This document shows, one piece after another, positions 1 to 7,229 of a stretch of DNA of 10,322 nt. The position numbers were made by a program, and so were the translations under genes. The DNA lies in assembly GCA_021782055.1 (NCBI GenBank), contig JAJXVP010000083.1, positions 1 through 10,322 of the forward strand, read 5' to 3'. How positions within the stretch are numbered: position 1 is the first letter of the stretch; each line of letters opens with the position of its first letter. The stretch comes from a bacterium (GTDB lineage Bacteria; Spirochaetota; Spirochaetia; JABEVK01). The notes below the pieces were generated by a model. That model had not been told where the DNA came from. It searched no databases and saw only the letters and a list, made by a program, of their open reading frames with translations.

Positions 1-464
1 GCTACTTTCAAACCGAACTCAACCTGGTCGATTGGCTTGGACAATACAGCAAAGAAAAGGATGAAACCTATTTACGGGGCTTTTTGGGTCGAATGTTGTT
101 TTCGGGTGATGAAGCCCTAAAGCCCGTTAATGTGCTCTCGGGTGGCGAAAAGGTCCGCTGTATGATGAGTCGGCTCATGCTGGCGGGTGCCAACGTTCTG
201 ATTCTGGATGAGCCGACCAACCACCTTGACCTAGAAGCGATCACGACTCTCAACACAGCGATGACCGATTTTGACCAGGTCATGCTGTTCACCAGCCATG
301 ACCACGAGTTGAACTCCACAGTAGCGAACCGCATTATCGAGTTTACCCCTGCGGGTTTCATTGACCGCCGCATGGGTTTTGAAGACTACCTGGCTAGTCC
401 CGACATTCGCAAGCTCCGCGACGAGCAGTACCATGGCCATGTCCGGCTGGTGCTTGAAGACTAA
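1..464 (+). CDS. ABC-F family ATPase, YbiT/YkpA type, C-terminal part (5' end outside window)
   Basis: This is the last ~154 residues of an ABC-F protein; the reading frame is open to the window edge, with the first full codon at base 3. ABC-F proteins carry two ABC ATPase domains on one chain, lack membrane segments, and generally act on the ribosome in translation. The fragment shows the second ATPase domain: the signature LSGGEKVR, the Walker B segment LILDEPTNHLD with catalytic Glu, and the H-loop SHDHEL. The Walker A is upstream and unseen. The stretch MLFSGDEALKPVNVLSGGEK and the ending around GFEDYL match my memory of the YbiT/YkpA subfamily rather than EttA or Uup. The protein ends in a short tail after the H-loop, without the long C-terminal coiled coil of Uup. 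The gene converges on the RNase gene. Family is certain; the subfamily is an inference. Confidence 0.93.
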   Translation, partial: YFQTELNLVDWLGQYSKEKDETYLRGFLGRMLFSGDEALKPVNVLSGGEKVRCMMSRLMLAGANVLILDEPTNHLDLEAITTLNTAMTDFDQVMLFTSHDHELNSTVANRIIEFTPAGFIDRRMGFEDYLASPDIRKLRDEQYHGHVRLVLED

Positions 465-490
465 GAGTGAACCGACGATGGGGTGACTTA

Positions 491-562
491 TGGGCGGGGT
501 TCTGTATCCGGTGGACGGTAGCAGCGGGTAAACCAATGAACGTCGACCGGGGGGCCCGCCTA
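491..562. other. GC-rich inverted-repeat structure between convergent genes; possible bidirectional terminator or small RNA
   Basis: The ~95-base gap between the convergent ABC-F and RNase genes can fold into two nested stems. The outer stem pairs 491-498 (TGGGCGGG) with 555-562 (CCCGCCTA), with one G-U pair. The inner stem pairs 508-517 (CCGGTGGACG) with 541-550 (CGTCGACCGG), with one mismatch. The outer stem includes the TAG stop of the RNase gene. No T-run follows on either strand, so it is not a textbook intrinsic terminator. On the minus strand the stretch around 490-506 resembles the ACAGAACCC-like 3' end of RNase P RNA, but there is no room for the rest of that RNA. The structure is seen; its function is unknown. 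Confidence 0.35.
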
Positions 563-2569
563 CACCTCTTGAAACGTCAGAATGTCTTTTCGGGCGTCAG
601 CGACTGCGACCTTCAAACGCAGGAGTTCGCCCAGGGCTCTACTTTTTGACAGCTTAACCACGGTACGCATACCCGTTTCAGGCAACAGCACCTGAGCCTG
701 TCGCTCATCTTCACGAAACCAACCTATAACTTGTGCCTCCCAAACTCGACCCTTTTGGCGACGCAGATACTCGATGATCCAATAGCGGTCGGTGACACGC
801 TCAAGCTTGGAAGCCCCCGACGCCAGAGGATCCAATTCCGCACCCAAGGTTTCCCACGCTTCACCCTCTTTGATGGGTTGCCCTTCCAAGACGGCATGGA
901 TTTGACGGTGAACGGCTAGATCGCTGTAGCGGCGGATCGGCGATGTCGCCTGAAGGTACGCATTCAAGCCTAGGCCGGTGTGAGGCTGTGCAGTCAGGCT
1001 TTGCCCCGAACGGCTCATCGACAGAATTTTGGCAAACTCGCGAGGCGGTCCTTCGGGAATAACCGACAAATCGGGCGGATTCTCAGAAGGGGGCTGAAAG
1101 CGGTACAGCACGGGTACCTGGCGGTCTTGAAACCAACGGGCACAAGCCTCACCCGCCAAGATCATAAATTCAGCGACTAAATCCCGTGAGGGTACGGGGG
1201 GGTAAACATCGACTTCGACGGTATCCGCTTGTAAATCTACATGAACGCGACTTTCGGGCAAATTGATGGTCACCGCGCCTTGGTTGCTTCTCCAGGCTTC
1301 ACGCCGACGTGCTGCCTCTTCCAAGGCGCGCAAGAGCGCCGAAGTTTTTGTTTCGGACTCACCGGTTTGCGCTAAGAGCTGTTGGGCTTGCTCATAACTC
1401 AGGCGCTCTTTCGGTTGAATTAGTCCCAGGTGAACGTCGTAGGTGGCAAGAGCTCCCTCAGGAGTCAAGCGGCAAGCAAACGAAATAGCGGGAACTGTCT
1501 CGTGTGCTCGCAAGCTGAACGGGCCTTCGGCAAGGGCCGCGGGGAACATAGGGTAGCGTCCATCGGGGAGGTACAACGTCGCACCGCGCTGACGGGCTTC
1601 GAGATCTAGGGGTGAGCCTTCGGGTATCCAGGCGGCTGGGTCAGCAATATGAATCCAAAACGTGAGCTCGTCACCAGTACCCTCAACCGCCAACCCATCG
1701 TCGATCTCGGTGGTCGTCTCGTCGTCGATGGTGACAACATACTGACTGGTAAAGTCTTTTCGGTCAGTCAGCGTGAGCGGACGCTCGCACAGACGTTGGG
1801 CTTTGACTAACATTTCAGGCGAAAATCCCAACGGGCGCCCTGACCGCAAAAGTGGAAGGTTCTGGTGGCGAGACCACACGCCGAGGTCCACCAACAAGGT
1901 GAAGGCGCTTTCGGGGGTTTTAGGGCGTTGAAGCAGGCCCAACAGCTCCATGGCAGAATTTTTTCCGGTAGCTTCGTCTTCGAAAAGGGCAAAGGCTTGA
2001 AGCGTTTGAAGGCGGTGCTCTTCGTCTGGAGTCAGAAGAAGTGCTGGGTTGGCCAGCTTTTCAGTGAGCTTTTGGCGAAGCTCGGCCTGAGAGCGTTCTT
2101 TAACGGCCAAAGCGGCCGCCTGCTTTTCAGCCTCGACGACCTGGTCGGCGGTACGAACCTCCCAAGCTTTACCTTTCTCTTTAAAGTAAACGCGGTCGGC
2201 TTTTAAACGCCGATAAAGTGCGTAAGCACCCGGCCCATCTAACGAATCCCACAACCAACCGGCAAGATCTTCAAGGGTGGCTGTACGAATGGACTCGGCC
2301 TCTAACAGCTCCCAAACGCTTTTCAGGTCAGCACTCTGCCAGCGATCCTCGGACTTTTCTAGCCAAGAGGCCAAGGTCGCTGACGAGGCGAGCTTTAAAT
2401 CGTTGACATGGTATTCTACTGAAGAAAACTCAAGGTCACGGAGCGGCACCACAAGGGAATTGCCTAAAATATCCGTGACCTGCAGACTTTGTTTACCTTC
2501 TAAGCCTTCGACAACAGCCAGACGAGGCTGGCCCTTGACCGAGAAGGCAACGACGGCACCTTTTTCCAT
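560..2569 (-). CDS. RNB-domain exoribonuclease (RNase II/R family)
   Basis: A 669-residue 3'-to-5' exoribonuclease of the RNase II/R superfamily, expected to degrade RNA processively in the cytoplasm. The RNB core starts near residue 278. The metal-binding motif TIDDETTTEIDDGL supplies Asp282, Asp290 and Asp291. The position that is Asp in E. coli RNase II is Glu288 here. The segment ATSPIRRYSDLAVHRQ (541-556) carries the arginines that contact the scissile phosphate. The last ~65 residues look like a short S1-type OB fold. The first ~50 residues (MEKGAVVAFSVKGQ...) resemble the small N-terminal domain of cyanobacterial-type (Zam-like) RNB proteins, and the central 60-250 region is divergent. 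The ATG is 9 bases past the rex stop with no clear Shine-Dalgarno, so translation may depend on coupling to rex. The family is firm; RNase II versus R is undecided. Confidence 0.92.
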   Translation of the reverse strand: MEKGAVVAFSVKGQPRLAVVEGLEGKQSLQVTDILGNSLVVPLRDLEFSSVEYHVNDLKLASSATLASWLEKSEDRWQSADLKSVWELLEAESIRTATLEDLAGWLWDSLDGPGAYALYRRLKADRVYFKEKGKAWEVRTADQVVEAEKQAAALAVKERSQAELRQKLTEKLANPALLLTPDEEHRLQTLQAFALFEDEATGKNSAMELLGLLQRPKTPESAFTLLVDLGVWSRHQNLPLLRSGRPLGFSPEMLVKAQRLCERPLTLTDRKDFTSQYVVTIDDETTTEIDDGLAVEGTGDELTFWIHIADPAAWIPEGSPLDLEARQRGATLYLPDGRYPMFPAALAEGPFSLRAHETVPAISFACRLTPEGALATYDVHLGLIQPKERLSYEQAQQLLAQTGESETKTSALLRALEEAARRREAWRSNQGAVTINLPESRVHVDLQADTVEVDVYPPVPSRDLVAEFMILAGEACARWFQDRQVPVLYRFQPPSENPPDLSVIPEGPPREFAKILSMSRSGQSLTAQPHTGLGLNAYLQATSPIRRYSDLAVHRQIHAVLEGQPIKEGEAWETLGAELDPLASGASKLERVTDRYWIIEYLRRQKGRVWEAQVIGWFREDERQAQVLLPETGMRTVVKLSKSRALGELLRLKVAVADARKDILTFQEV

Positions 2570-2578
2570 GCCGAAGCG

Positions 2579-3223
2579 TTAAGCCCGCACCGAAAGTACG
2601 GCGTAACCCGACGAAAGATCTTCTTTTTGAATAAGAACGCCGGTTTGACCTTCGGGAACCTTGAGTTTAATGCTCGTAAAGTTCCAAATTGCCTTAACGC
2701 CAGCTTCGATGACCTTGCTACAAATTTCTTGCGCCACGTGGGCGGGAATAGTCAGAATGGCCAGGGTGACCCCGTGGGTGGTCAAATAGGACGAAAGGTC
2801 ATCAATTGAAAACACCTCGATTCCGTGAAATCGTTTACCGACCTTGGTAACATCGGCATCAAAAGCGGCAACGACGTTCAAACCGTTCTTACGGAACTCG
2901 GTGTGACCTAAAAGGGCTGTTCCCAGGTGTCCGGCGCCGATAACGACGGCAGTATGGGTAACATCCCACCGTAAAAAATGCTCAAGGGCGGTGATGAGAT
3001 CCTTGACCACATAGCCTACCCGAGGCTTGCCTATAATTCCTGTAACGGCGAGGTCTTTTCGTACTTGAATTGGTTCTAGCTCTAGCTCTTGGGCTATGGT
3101 TGTCCCCGAGATCACCACAACGCCATCAGCTTCTGCTTGACGGACAACTTGAAGATAGGCAGGGAGCCGGCGAATCGTAGGGAGACTAGCGCTCATACGG
3201 TCAATCGGTCGAAACTTTTTCAT
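2579..3223 (-). CDS. rex: Redox-sensing transcriptional repressor Rex
   Basis: A 214-residue Rex protein, the usual family length. Rex dimers bind operators when NAD+ is high and release DNA on binding NADH, so they tune fermentation and respiration genes to the redox state. Residues ~13-75 form the winged helix, with the typical SGTTIAQEL and VRKDLA segments and the GKPRVGY wing. A Rossmann fold follows: the dinucleotide motif VIGAGHLG (94-101), acidic FDAD (121-124), IPAHVAQ (159-165), the conserved WNF near 180, and the closing EDL. The ATG at 3223 has an AAAGGA ribosome site 7 bases upstream; Met10 is a weaker alternative. It follows coaBC by ~51 bases and precedes the RNase gene. I see no classical Rex operator (TTGTGAA-type palindrome) in the window, so self-regulation is not evident. 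Confidence 0.95.
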   Translation of the reverse strand: MKKFRPIDRMSASLPTIRRLPAYLQVVRQAEADGVVVISGTTIAQELELEPIQVRKDLAVTGIIGKPRVGYVVKDLITALEHFLRWDVTHTAVVIGAGHLGTALLGHTEFRKNGLNVVAAFDADVTKVGKRFHGIEVFSIDDLSSYLTTHGVTLAILTIPAHVAQEICSKVIEAGVKAIWNFTSIKLKVPEGQTGVLIQKEDLSSGYAVLSVRA

Positions 3224-3274
3224 GACCCGTCCTTTACCTGAGATGAAATCCGGGAATGAATCCGGTTTTATAGA

Positions 3275-4531
3275 TTACAGCCTTTTGAGAATAATGTCTA
3301 GAAGTTTGTCAGCAATTCCCCGCTTATCCTCACGGGGTAGATCGGCCACAAGACCTTCGCTCCCCCAAACCTGAAAGGCGTTGTCCAAGGCTTCGAACCC
3401 CGTACCTGGTTTACCTGTGTCATTAGCCGCAATCAAGTCGGCCCGCGCCTTTCGCAGGCGTTGAACAGCATCTTGGCCCAGCTGTTCAGGGGTTAGACCG
3501 GTTTGCGCACGAAAGGCGCACAAAAAGGTAGCCGGCGACCAGGTTTTGACTTGGTCAATGATCTTGGGAGTTGGAACAAGGATAAGTGTCCATTTGTGGT
3601 CAGCGGGTACCTTGTAGGTCGCGGGGGTTTCTACCTGCCAGTCTCCCACTGCGGCTGCGGCCAGCATTACTGTCACCGAGCGGGTCGTTAGCAGACTTTG
3701 ACAGGTGTCGTACATGGCTTGGGCTGTGCCGGCAACAAAGAGCTCGACACCCATTGGTACCGCAACGGAGAGCTTGCCAGCCACCAAAAGCACCTTAGCG
3801 CCTCGTTCCAGAGCGGCTTGAGCCAGGGCCACTCCCATTCGGCCCGACGAATTATTTGATAGGGTTCGCACAGTATCGAGGGGTTCGGCAGTACGCCCTG
3901 CCGTGACAAGAACGGTTTTTCCCACCCAATCTTGTTGACCCACAGGGGCTTTAACCGCAAGAAGTCGTTTGATAACGGCACGAAGAATTTCTTCTTCGGT
4001 AGCGATTTTGGCCTTGCCTTCTTCAAGGCGGGGCATAAGGATGGTCACACCCAACCGGTCAAGTTTGGCCAGGTTTTCACGAACCAGGGGGTGGTCATAC
4101 ATCGACAAATGCATGGCTGGTACCAGAACCAGGGGTAGTCCCTGTCCCAGCCCGGTTGTAACAAAGGTGGTCACTGGAGTGTCGTCAATACCGGCAGCGA
4201 TTTTTCCGACGGTATTGGCGGTAGCTGGCGCCACAAGGATCAAATCGGCAGGTCGCTCGACATTGCCAGCCAGGGCGACGTGCTCAATCGCCCCCGAAAG
4301 CTCAAGCACTGGCCGGTGACCGGTGGCCCATTCCAGCAAATCTGGACCGATAAGGCGTGTGGCCGAGGCTGTCATCACAGGGTAGACTTCGGCCCCGTGC
4401 CTCATCAACAAACGGGCCAACTCGACGGCGCGGACCACCGCAACAGAACCCGTCAGGCAGAGAACAATACGGCGTCCGCTTAGCTCTTGGCCGGCAGAAC
4501 CCAAAATATCCTCGGACGGATGCGTAGTCAC
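3275..4531 (-). CDS. coaBC: Bifunctional phosphopantothenoylcysteine decarboxylase / phosphopantothenate-cysteine ligase, archaeal-like
   Basis: This 418-residue fusion makes 4'-phosphopantetheine: CoaB joins cysteine to 4'-phosphopantothenate using a nucleotide triphosphate, and CoaC decarboxylates the product with FMN. The flavoprotein half (~20-190) shows LTGSVA, the catalytic His84 region, APATANTVGK (101-110) and PAMH (138-141). The ligase half (~203-418) shows VTAGRTAEPLDTVRTLSNNSSGRMG, AAAAVGDW and AAND (368-371). Two CoaC signatures differ from typical bacterial Dfp. PAMN is PAMH, and the substrate-flap motif ACG..G.GRM is replaced by LEEGKAKIA (169-177), so the usual clamp cysteine is absent. 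Both variants fit the archaeal type as I remember it, as does PTPKII in CoaB. The start is GTG, overlapping the upstream stop as GTGA, with AGGAGG 7 bases before it. This strongly suggests translational coupling. Confidence 0.95.
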   Translation of the reverse strand: MTTHPSEDILGSAGQELSGRRIVLCLTGSVAVVRAVELARLLMRHGAEVYPVMTASATRLIGPDLLEWATGHRPVLELSGAIEHVALAGNVERPADLILVAPATANTVGKIAAGIDDTPVTTFVTTGLGQGLPLVLVPAMHLSMYDHPLVRENLAKLDRLGVTILMPRLEEGKAKIATEEEILRAVIKRLLAVKAPVGQQDWVGKTVLVTAGRTAEPLDTVRTLSNNSSGRMGVALAQAALERGAKVLLVAGKLSVAVPMGVELFVAGTAQAMYDTCQSLLTTRSVTVMLAAAAVGDWQVETPATYKVPADHKWTLILVPTPKIIDQVKTWSPATFLCAFRAQTGLTPEQLGQDAVQRLRKARADLIAANDTGKPGTGFEALDNAFQVWGSEGLVADLPREDKRGIADKLLDIILKRL

Positions 4532-5709
4532 CTCAGTTCCTCCTGTAAATCAGACAAAAAGCTTTTTAGTAACTCGCGGGTTACGTGCGGCATGACAACC
4601 ACCCGAAAGAAATCCGTCCACTGCGATAAAGCCCAGCCCTTTTGACGCAAAGCCCCCGAGACTGCATCGGCTCGGCGTTTAAGAGGTCTTACGCCAACCA
4701 CATTGAGGTCGGGGGCCGTCAGCACCGGTTCAACACCTGGAACTTGGGCCACAGCTGAAGTAAACCAAAGGGAGTCTTGCATCGCTTGACGAACCAAAGT
4801 GACATAGCCTGGCCGTCCCAAGTGCCGTAAAACCGCCCAAACAGCCGCCACAGCCGCTCCTGAACGGGTCCCCACCAACGTGTTAAGCCTCGTTCGTCCG
4901 CCGGACAAATACCCCACAGCCAAGGCCGTGGCTTGAGCCGTTTGTTGGTCTTTCCACAGCAAAAGGCCCGAGGGGATGGGGCCCCGTCCCATTTTATGGG
5001 GGTCCACGGCTACCGAAGAATACCCATCGCGCCAAAGAAACTCTGGGGAAGAGAACCCAGCTTCTTCTAAAAAAGGCAGAACAAAGCCACCAAAGCTAGC
5101 ATCGATATGCAAAAACAACCCGGTTGACACGGCAAGAGCCGCCCAAGCCGGTAACGGGTCAACCGCACCTAACGAGGTTGAGCCGGCAATGGCGACCAGT
5201 GCCAACGTCCGTTTATTGACAGCTCGCCGGGCGGCGTCCACATCGGCTCGGCCTTGGGCATCGACAGGGACCTTTACCAGCTTTAAATCGAGCACAAGAG
5301 CTGCTTTTTCAAACGAAAAGTGCGCTGATTCGGGCAGAATGACCTCGTTTTGTCCCTCACGAGCCAGGGTTTTTGCTGTCCACAAAGCCAAAAGGTTTGC
5401 TTCGGTTCCCCCCGTTACCAACCGGCCTGAAACCTGCGAACGTCCCCACCAGGCCCCAACTTGGTGGCAAATTTCTTCTTCAAGCTCCACCAGGCCGGGC
5501 ACAAGCCCCGTATCTCCGATGTTCGCCGCCAAATACCGGCGGTAGGCTTCGTGCGCTACAGGATGGGGGTCGCCGCACATCGACCCCAAAATGCGGCCGC
5601 CAGAAAACGTCCAATCGGTGGCCAAGCGCCGATCGAGGTCAGCCAGAACGTCCTCGGGGGGGTGTTCAAAAGCGTTAATGGTAACTCTCCTCGTCGGAGG
5701 GGTAAACAC
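4528..5709 (-). CDS. MfnA-like PLP-dependent decarboxylase, probable aspartate 1-decarboxylase
   Basis: A group II pyridoxal-phosphate decarboxylase of the archaeal MfnA type. MfnA-like enzymes act on L-tyrosine (methanofuran) or L-aspartate (beta-alanine for CoA). Seen (numbering from the GTG): RILGSMCGDPHP (39-50), which is typical of MfnA; TGGTEAN (99-105); stacking His130; HIDASFGG (201-208) with Asp203; and the PLP lysine Lys239 in AVDPHKMG. Its place between panB and coaBC points to aspartate decarboxylation, replacing PanD and its pyruvoyl cofactor; this is inference. Start: the longest frame opens at a GTG (5709) overlapping panB by 35 bases with no ribosome site. An AGGAG at 5687-5691 lies exactly 7 bases before an in-frame ATT (5679), whose last base overlaps the panB TAA. 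The ATT start would give 383 residues and fits the family N-terminus better. Substrate specificity cannot be read from sequence. Confidence 0.9.
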   Translation of the reverse strand: MFTPPTRRVTINAFEHPPEDVLADLDRRLATDWTFSGGRILGSMCGDPHPVAHEAYRRYLAANIGDTGLVPGLVELEEEICHQVGAWWGRSQVSGRLVTGGTEANLLALWTAKTLAREGQNEVILPESAHFSFEKAALVLDLKLVKVPVDAQGRADVDAARRAVNKRTLALVAIAGSTSLGAVDPLPAWAALAVSTGLFLHIDASFGGFVLPFLEEAGFSSPEFLWRDGYSSVAVDPHKMGRGPIPSGLLLWKDQQTAQATALAVGYLSGGRTRLNTLVGTRSGAAVAAVWAVLRHLGRPGYVTLVRQAMQDSLWFTSAVAQVPGVEPVLTAPDLNVVGVRPLKRRADAVSGALRQKGWALSQWTDFFRVVVMPHVTRELLKSFLSDLQEELR

Positions 5710-6457
5710 CGGCTTTTACATCACGGACATAGCTTTCAATGACCGAGCGGGCCAATTGACCAACCGATGGGTAGGCTTGGGGCACAAACTTGGCTTTTCG
5801 CCCCTCGGTAAGGCCTAATAAGTCGTGAAAGACCAACACCTGACCGCTGGTATGGGGCCCAGCGCCAATCCCGATGGTAGGCAGGGTATTTTCTTCGGTT
5901 ATTTGACGGGCTAACGTCAGCGGGACACATTCAAGGACCAAGCTGAAGCACCCTGCTTTGGTCAACGCTAGAGCGTCGTCGCGGATTTTTTGCGCTTCGT
6001 CGGCTTCTTTGCCATGAACTTTAAAGCCGACAGCGGTCTGAGGCAAAAGCCCTAAATGGCCCATGACAGGAATTCCCTCGGCAAGGATCGCCTGCGCGAC
6101 ACCCTCGGGATTACCCTCAAACTTAACTGCGTGAGCCCCAGCCGCCATCAAAAGACGGGCAGACTCAACAGCCATTTCGGGATTGTCATAGGTACTAGCC
6201 GGTAAATCGGCCACGACAGGCACTTGAGACGTCCGAGCTGTCATGCGCGTGTGATACACCATTTGGTCGAGGGTCACACTAGCGGTTGTGGGCATTCCCT
6301 GCACCACATTGCCCAGGCTGTCCCCCACAAGAATAAGGTCGACCCCCCCGGCACTGGCCAAGCTGGCTCCTGAAGCGTCATAGGCTGTCAAAACGGCAAG
6401 CTTTTCGCCCTGGCGCCAGCGGGCTAAAAAGTTCATCAAGGCTGATGTTGCAATCAT
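5675..6457 (-). CDS. panB: 3-methyl-2-oxobutanoate hydroxymethyltransferase (ketopantoate synthase)
   Basis: PanB transfers a hydroxymethyl group from 5,10-methylene-tetrahydrofolate to 2-oxoisovalerate, giving ketopantoate, the first committed step of pantoate and CoA synthesis. The product is 260 residues, close to E. coli PanB (264). Seen: LTAYDA (23-28), VGDSLGN with metal ligand Asp46, ADLP with Asp84, VKFEG with Lys112 and Glu114, GHLGLLPQ (133-140), LECVP with the probable catalytic Glu176, and GIGAGP (196-201). The frame extends further upstream, but the ATG at 6457 is right: it sits one base after the stop of the preceding gene (TAGGATG), with GGAGGG five bases upstream, and the family N-terminus begins there. 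Its 3' end overlaps the possible long form of the decarboxylase. It belongs to the five-gene CoA cluster. Confidence 0.96.
   Translation of the reverse strand: MIATSALMNFLARWRQGEKLAVLTAYDASGASLASAGGVDLILVGDSLGNVVQGMPTTASVTLDQMVYHTRMTARTSQVPVVADLPASTYDNPEMAVESARLLMAAGAHAVKFEGNPEGVAQAILAEGIPVMGHLGLLPQTAVGFKVHGKEADEAQKIRDDALALTKAGCFSLVLECVPLTLARQITEENTLPTIGIGAGPHTSGQVLVFHDLLGLTEGRKAKFVPQAYPSVGQLARSVIESYVRDVKAGVYPSDEESYH
5687..5691 (-). promoter_or_regulatory. Ribosome binding site pointing to an ATT start for the decarboxylase gene
   Basis: AGGAG on the minus strand (within GAGGAGAG) stands 7 bases from ATT at 5679-5677. It is too far downstream to serve the GTG at 5709, since it lies inside that reading frame. 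The ATT shares one base with the panB stop codon TAA, an arrangement like the other coupled junctions in this operon. Confidence 0.5.
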
Positions 6458-6458
6458 C

Positions 6459-7229
6459 CTAGCCCTCCGCTTCAAGGGCCAAATCGGCCAAACGGCGAGA
6501 ATAAAAACGCAGGGCTTGGGCAAGATTTTTGCCGTTATCCCAGGCACCGGCATCTTCCCAAGCCGATCGCGGCAAGGTTTTGAGCTGGAGCGCCTCTTCT
6601 GTTATAATGGGAAGAGCCCTCACAATATTATCGACAACGGTAACGTGAGCTTTTTTCGCCGTACGGGAAAGGGGGTTAAGGTCTATCGTCAAAACATCTT
6701 TGCCCATGGCGACCAGAGCTTCTGTCCGGTCACCGTCCTCAAGAGGAACCAGGACGACATCAGCAAGAAGGATACCTCGCGGGTCGACCCGACGACGACC
6801 GTGGGTAATTTCGGGAATCTCGGCCGAAGCCGCCTCGCCAACCCCATAGACTTCGCTTGCCCCGGCCGCTTTCAAGACCGCCTCAATGGCTTCTTCTCGA
6901 CCCGGCGCGCGGTAAAAGAGGTTAACTTCTAACGGCGCGTTGACAGCTTTGGCTAAGGCCACAAGCTCTTGGGGCACCAAGGCCGCGGCATTTCCGTTGA
7001 CAGAAATCACCGGATGCCGGGCCAACAGTAAACGAGCGGCAACGGCACGAGCGGCCAGGCGACCAAAGTCTTGGGTCACCTCCCCCAAAAAATAGTCAAG
7101 ACTTTCGCCCCGTCCGTGGGCAAATAAGCCGGCCTCGGCAACGACACGGTTGTGCAGGCCTTCGACAATCTTTTCACGAAACAACAGAGAATGGTAGCGC
7201 GGATGAGACGTAGGAATATCAAAGGACAT
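6459..7229 (-). CDS. Archaeal-type 4-phosphopantoate--beta-alanine ligase (phosphopantothenate synthetase)
   Basis: This 256-residue protein matches the archaeal phosphopantothenate synthetase family (formerly DUF137, COG1701), which condenses 4-phosphopantoate with beta-alanine using ATP to give 4'-phosphopantothenate. Together with pantoate kinase it replaces bacterial PanC and pantothenate kinase. Family signatures are unusually well kept: IPTSHPRYHSL (5-15), GLFAHGRGESLDY (34-46), PVISVNGNAAAL (73-84), EVNLFYRAPGREE (101-113), ADVVLVPLEDGDRTEAL (156-172), IDLNPLSRTA (182-191) and VVDNIVRA (198-205). The start is ATG 7229 rather than the upstream TTG at 7256, because AAGGAGG at 7241-7247 lies just before it and the family begins at this point. 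The gene overlaps the end of pantoate kinase by 11 bases. The assignment is strong; finding this family in a bacterial setting is unusual. Confidence 0.95.
   Translation of the reverse strand: MSFDIPTSHPRYHSLLFREKIVEGLHNRVVAEAGLFAHGRGESLDYFLGEVTQDFGRLAARAVAARLLLARHPVISVNGNAAALVPQELVALAKAVNAPLEVNLFYRAPGREEAIEAVLKAAGASEVYGVGEAASAEIPEITHGRRRVDPRGILLADVVLVPLEDGDRTEALVAMGKDVLTIDLNPLSRTAKKAHVTVVDNIVRALPIITEEALQLKTLPRSAWEDAGAWDNGKNLAQALRFYSRRLADLALEAEG

Noticed and set aside
440..900. A full RNase P RNA gene on the minus strand
   Set aside because: Only a short 3'-end-like stretch is seen near 490-506; the upstream 300 bases encode the conserved end of the RNB protein.
3224..3274. Rex operator or terminator between coaBC and rex
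   Set aside because: Only two direct copies of AATCCGG and short CCGG self-pairs are present; there is no TTGTGAA-type palindrome and no convincing hairpin with a T-run on the transcribed strand.
4976..5545. A 189-codon plus-strand open frame opposite the decarboxylase
   Set aside because: It lies wholly antisense to a well-conserved gene, has biased low-complexity composition (many Ser, Thr, Arg, Pro), and shows no recognisable domain.
6458..6553. Longer N-terminus for PanB
   Set aside because: The extra 32 residues overlap the end of the upstream synthetase gene, are unlike the family, and a good ribosome site serves the ATG at 6457.
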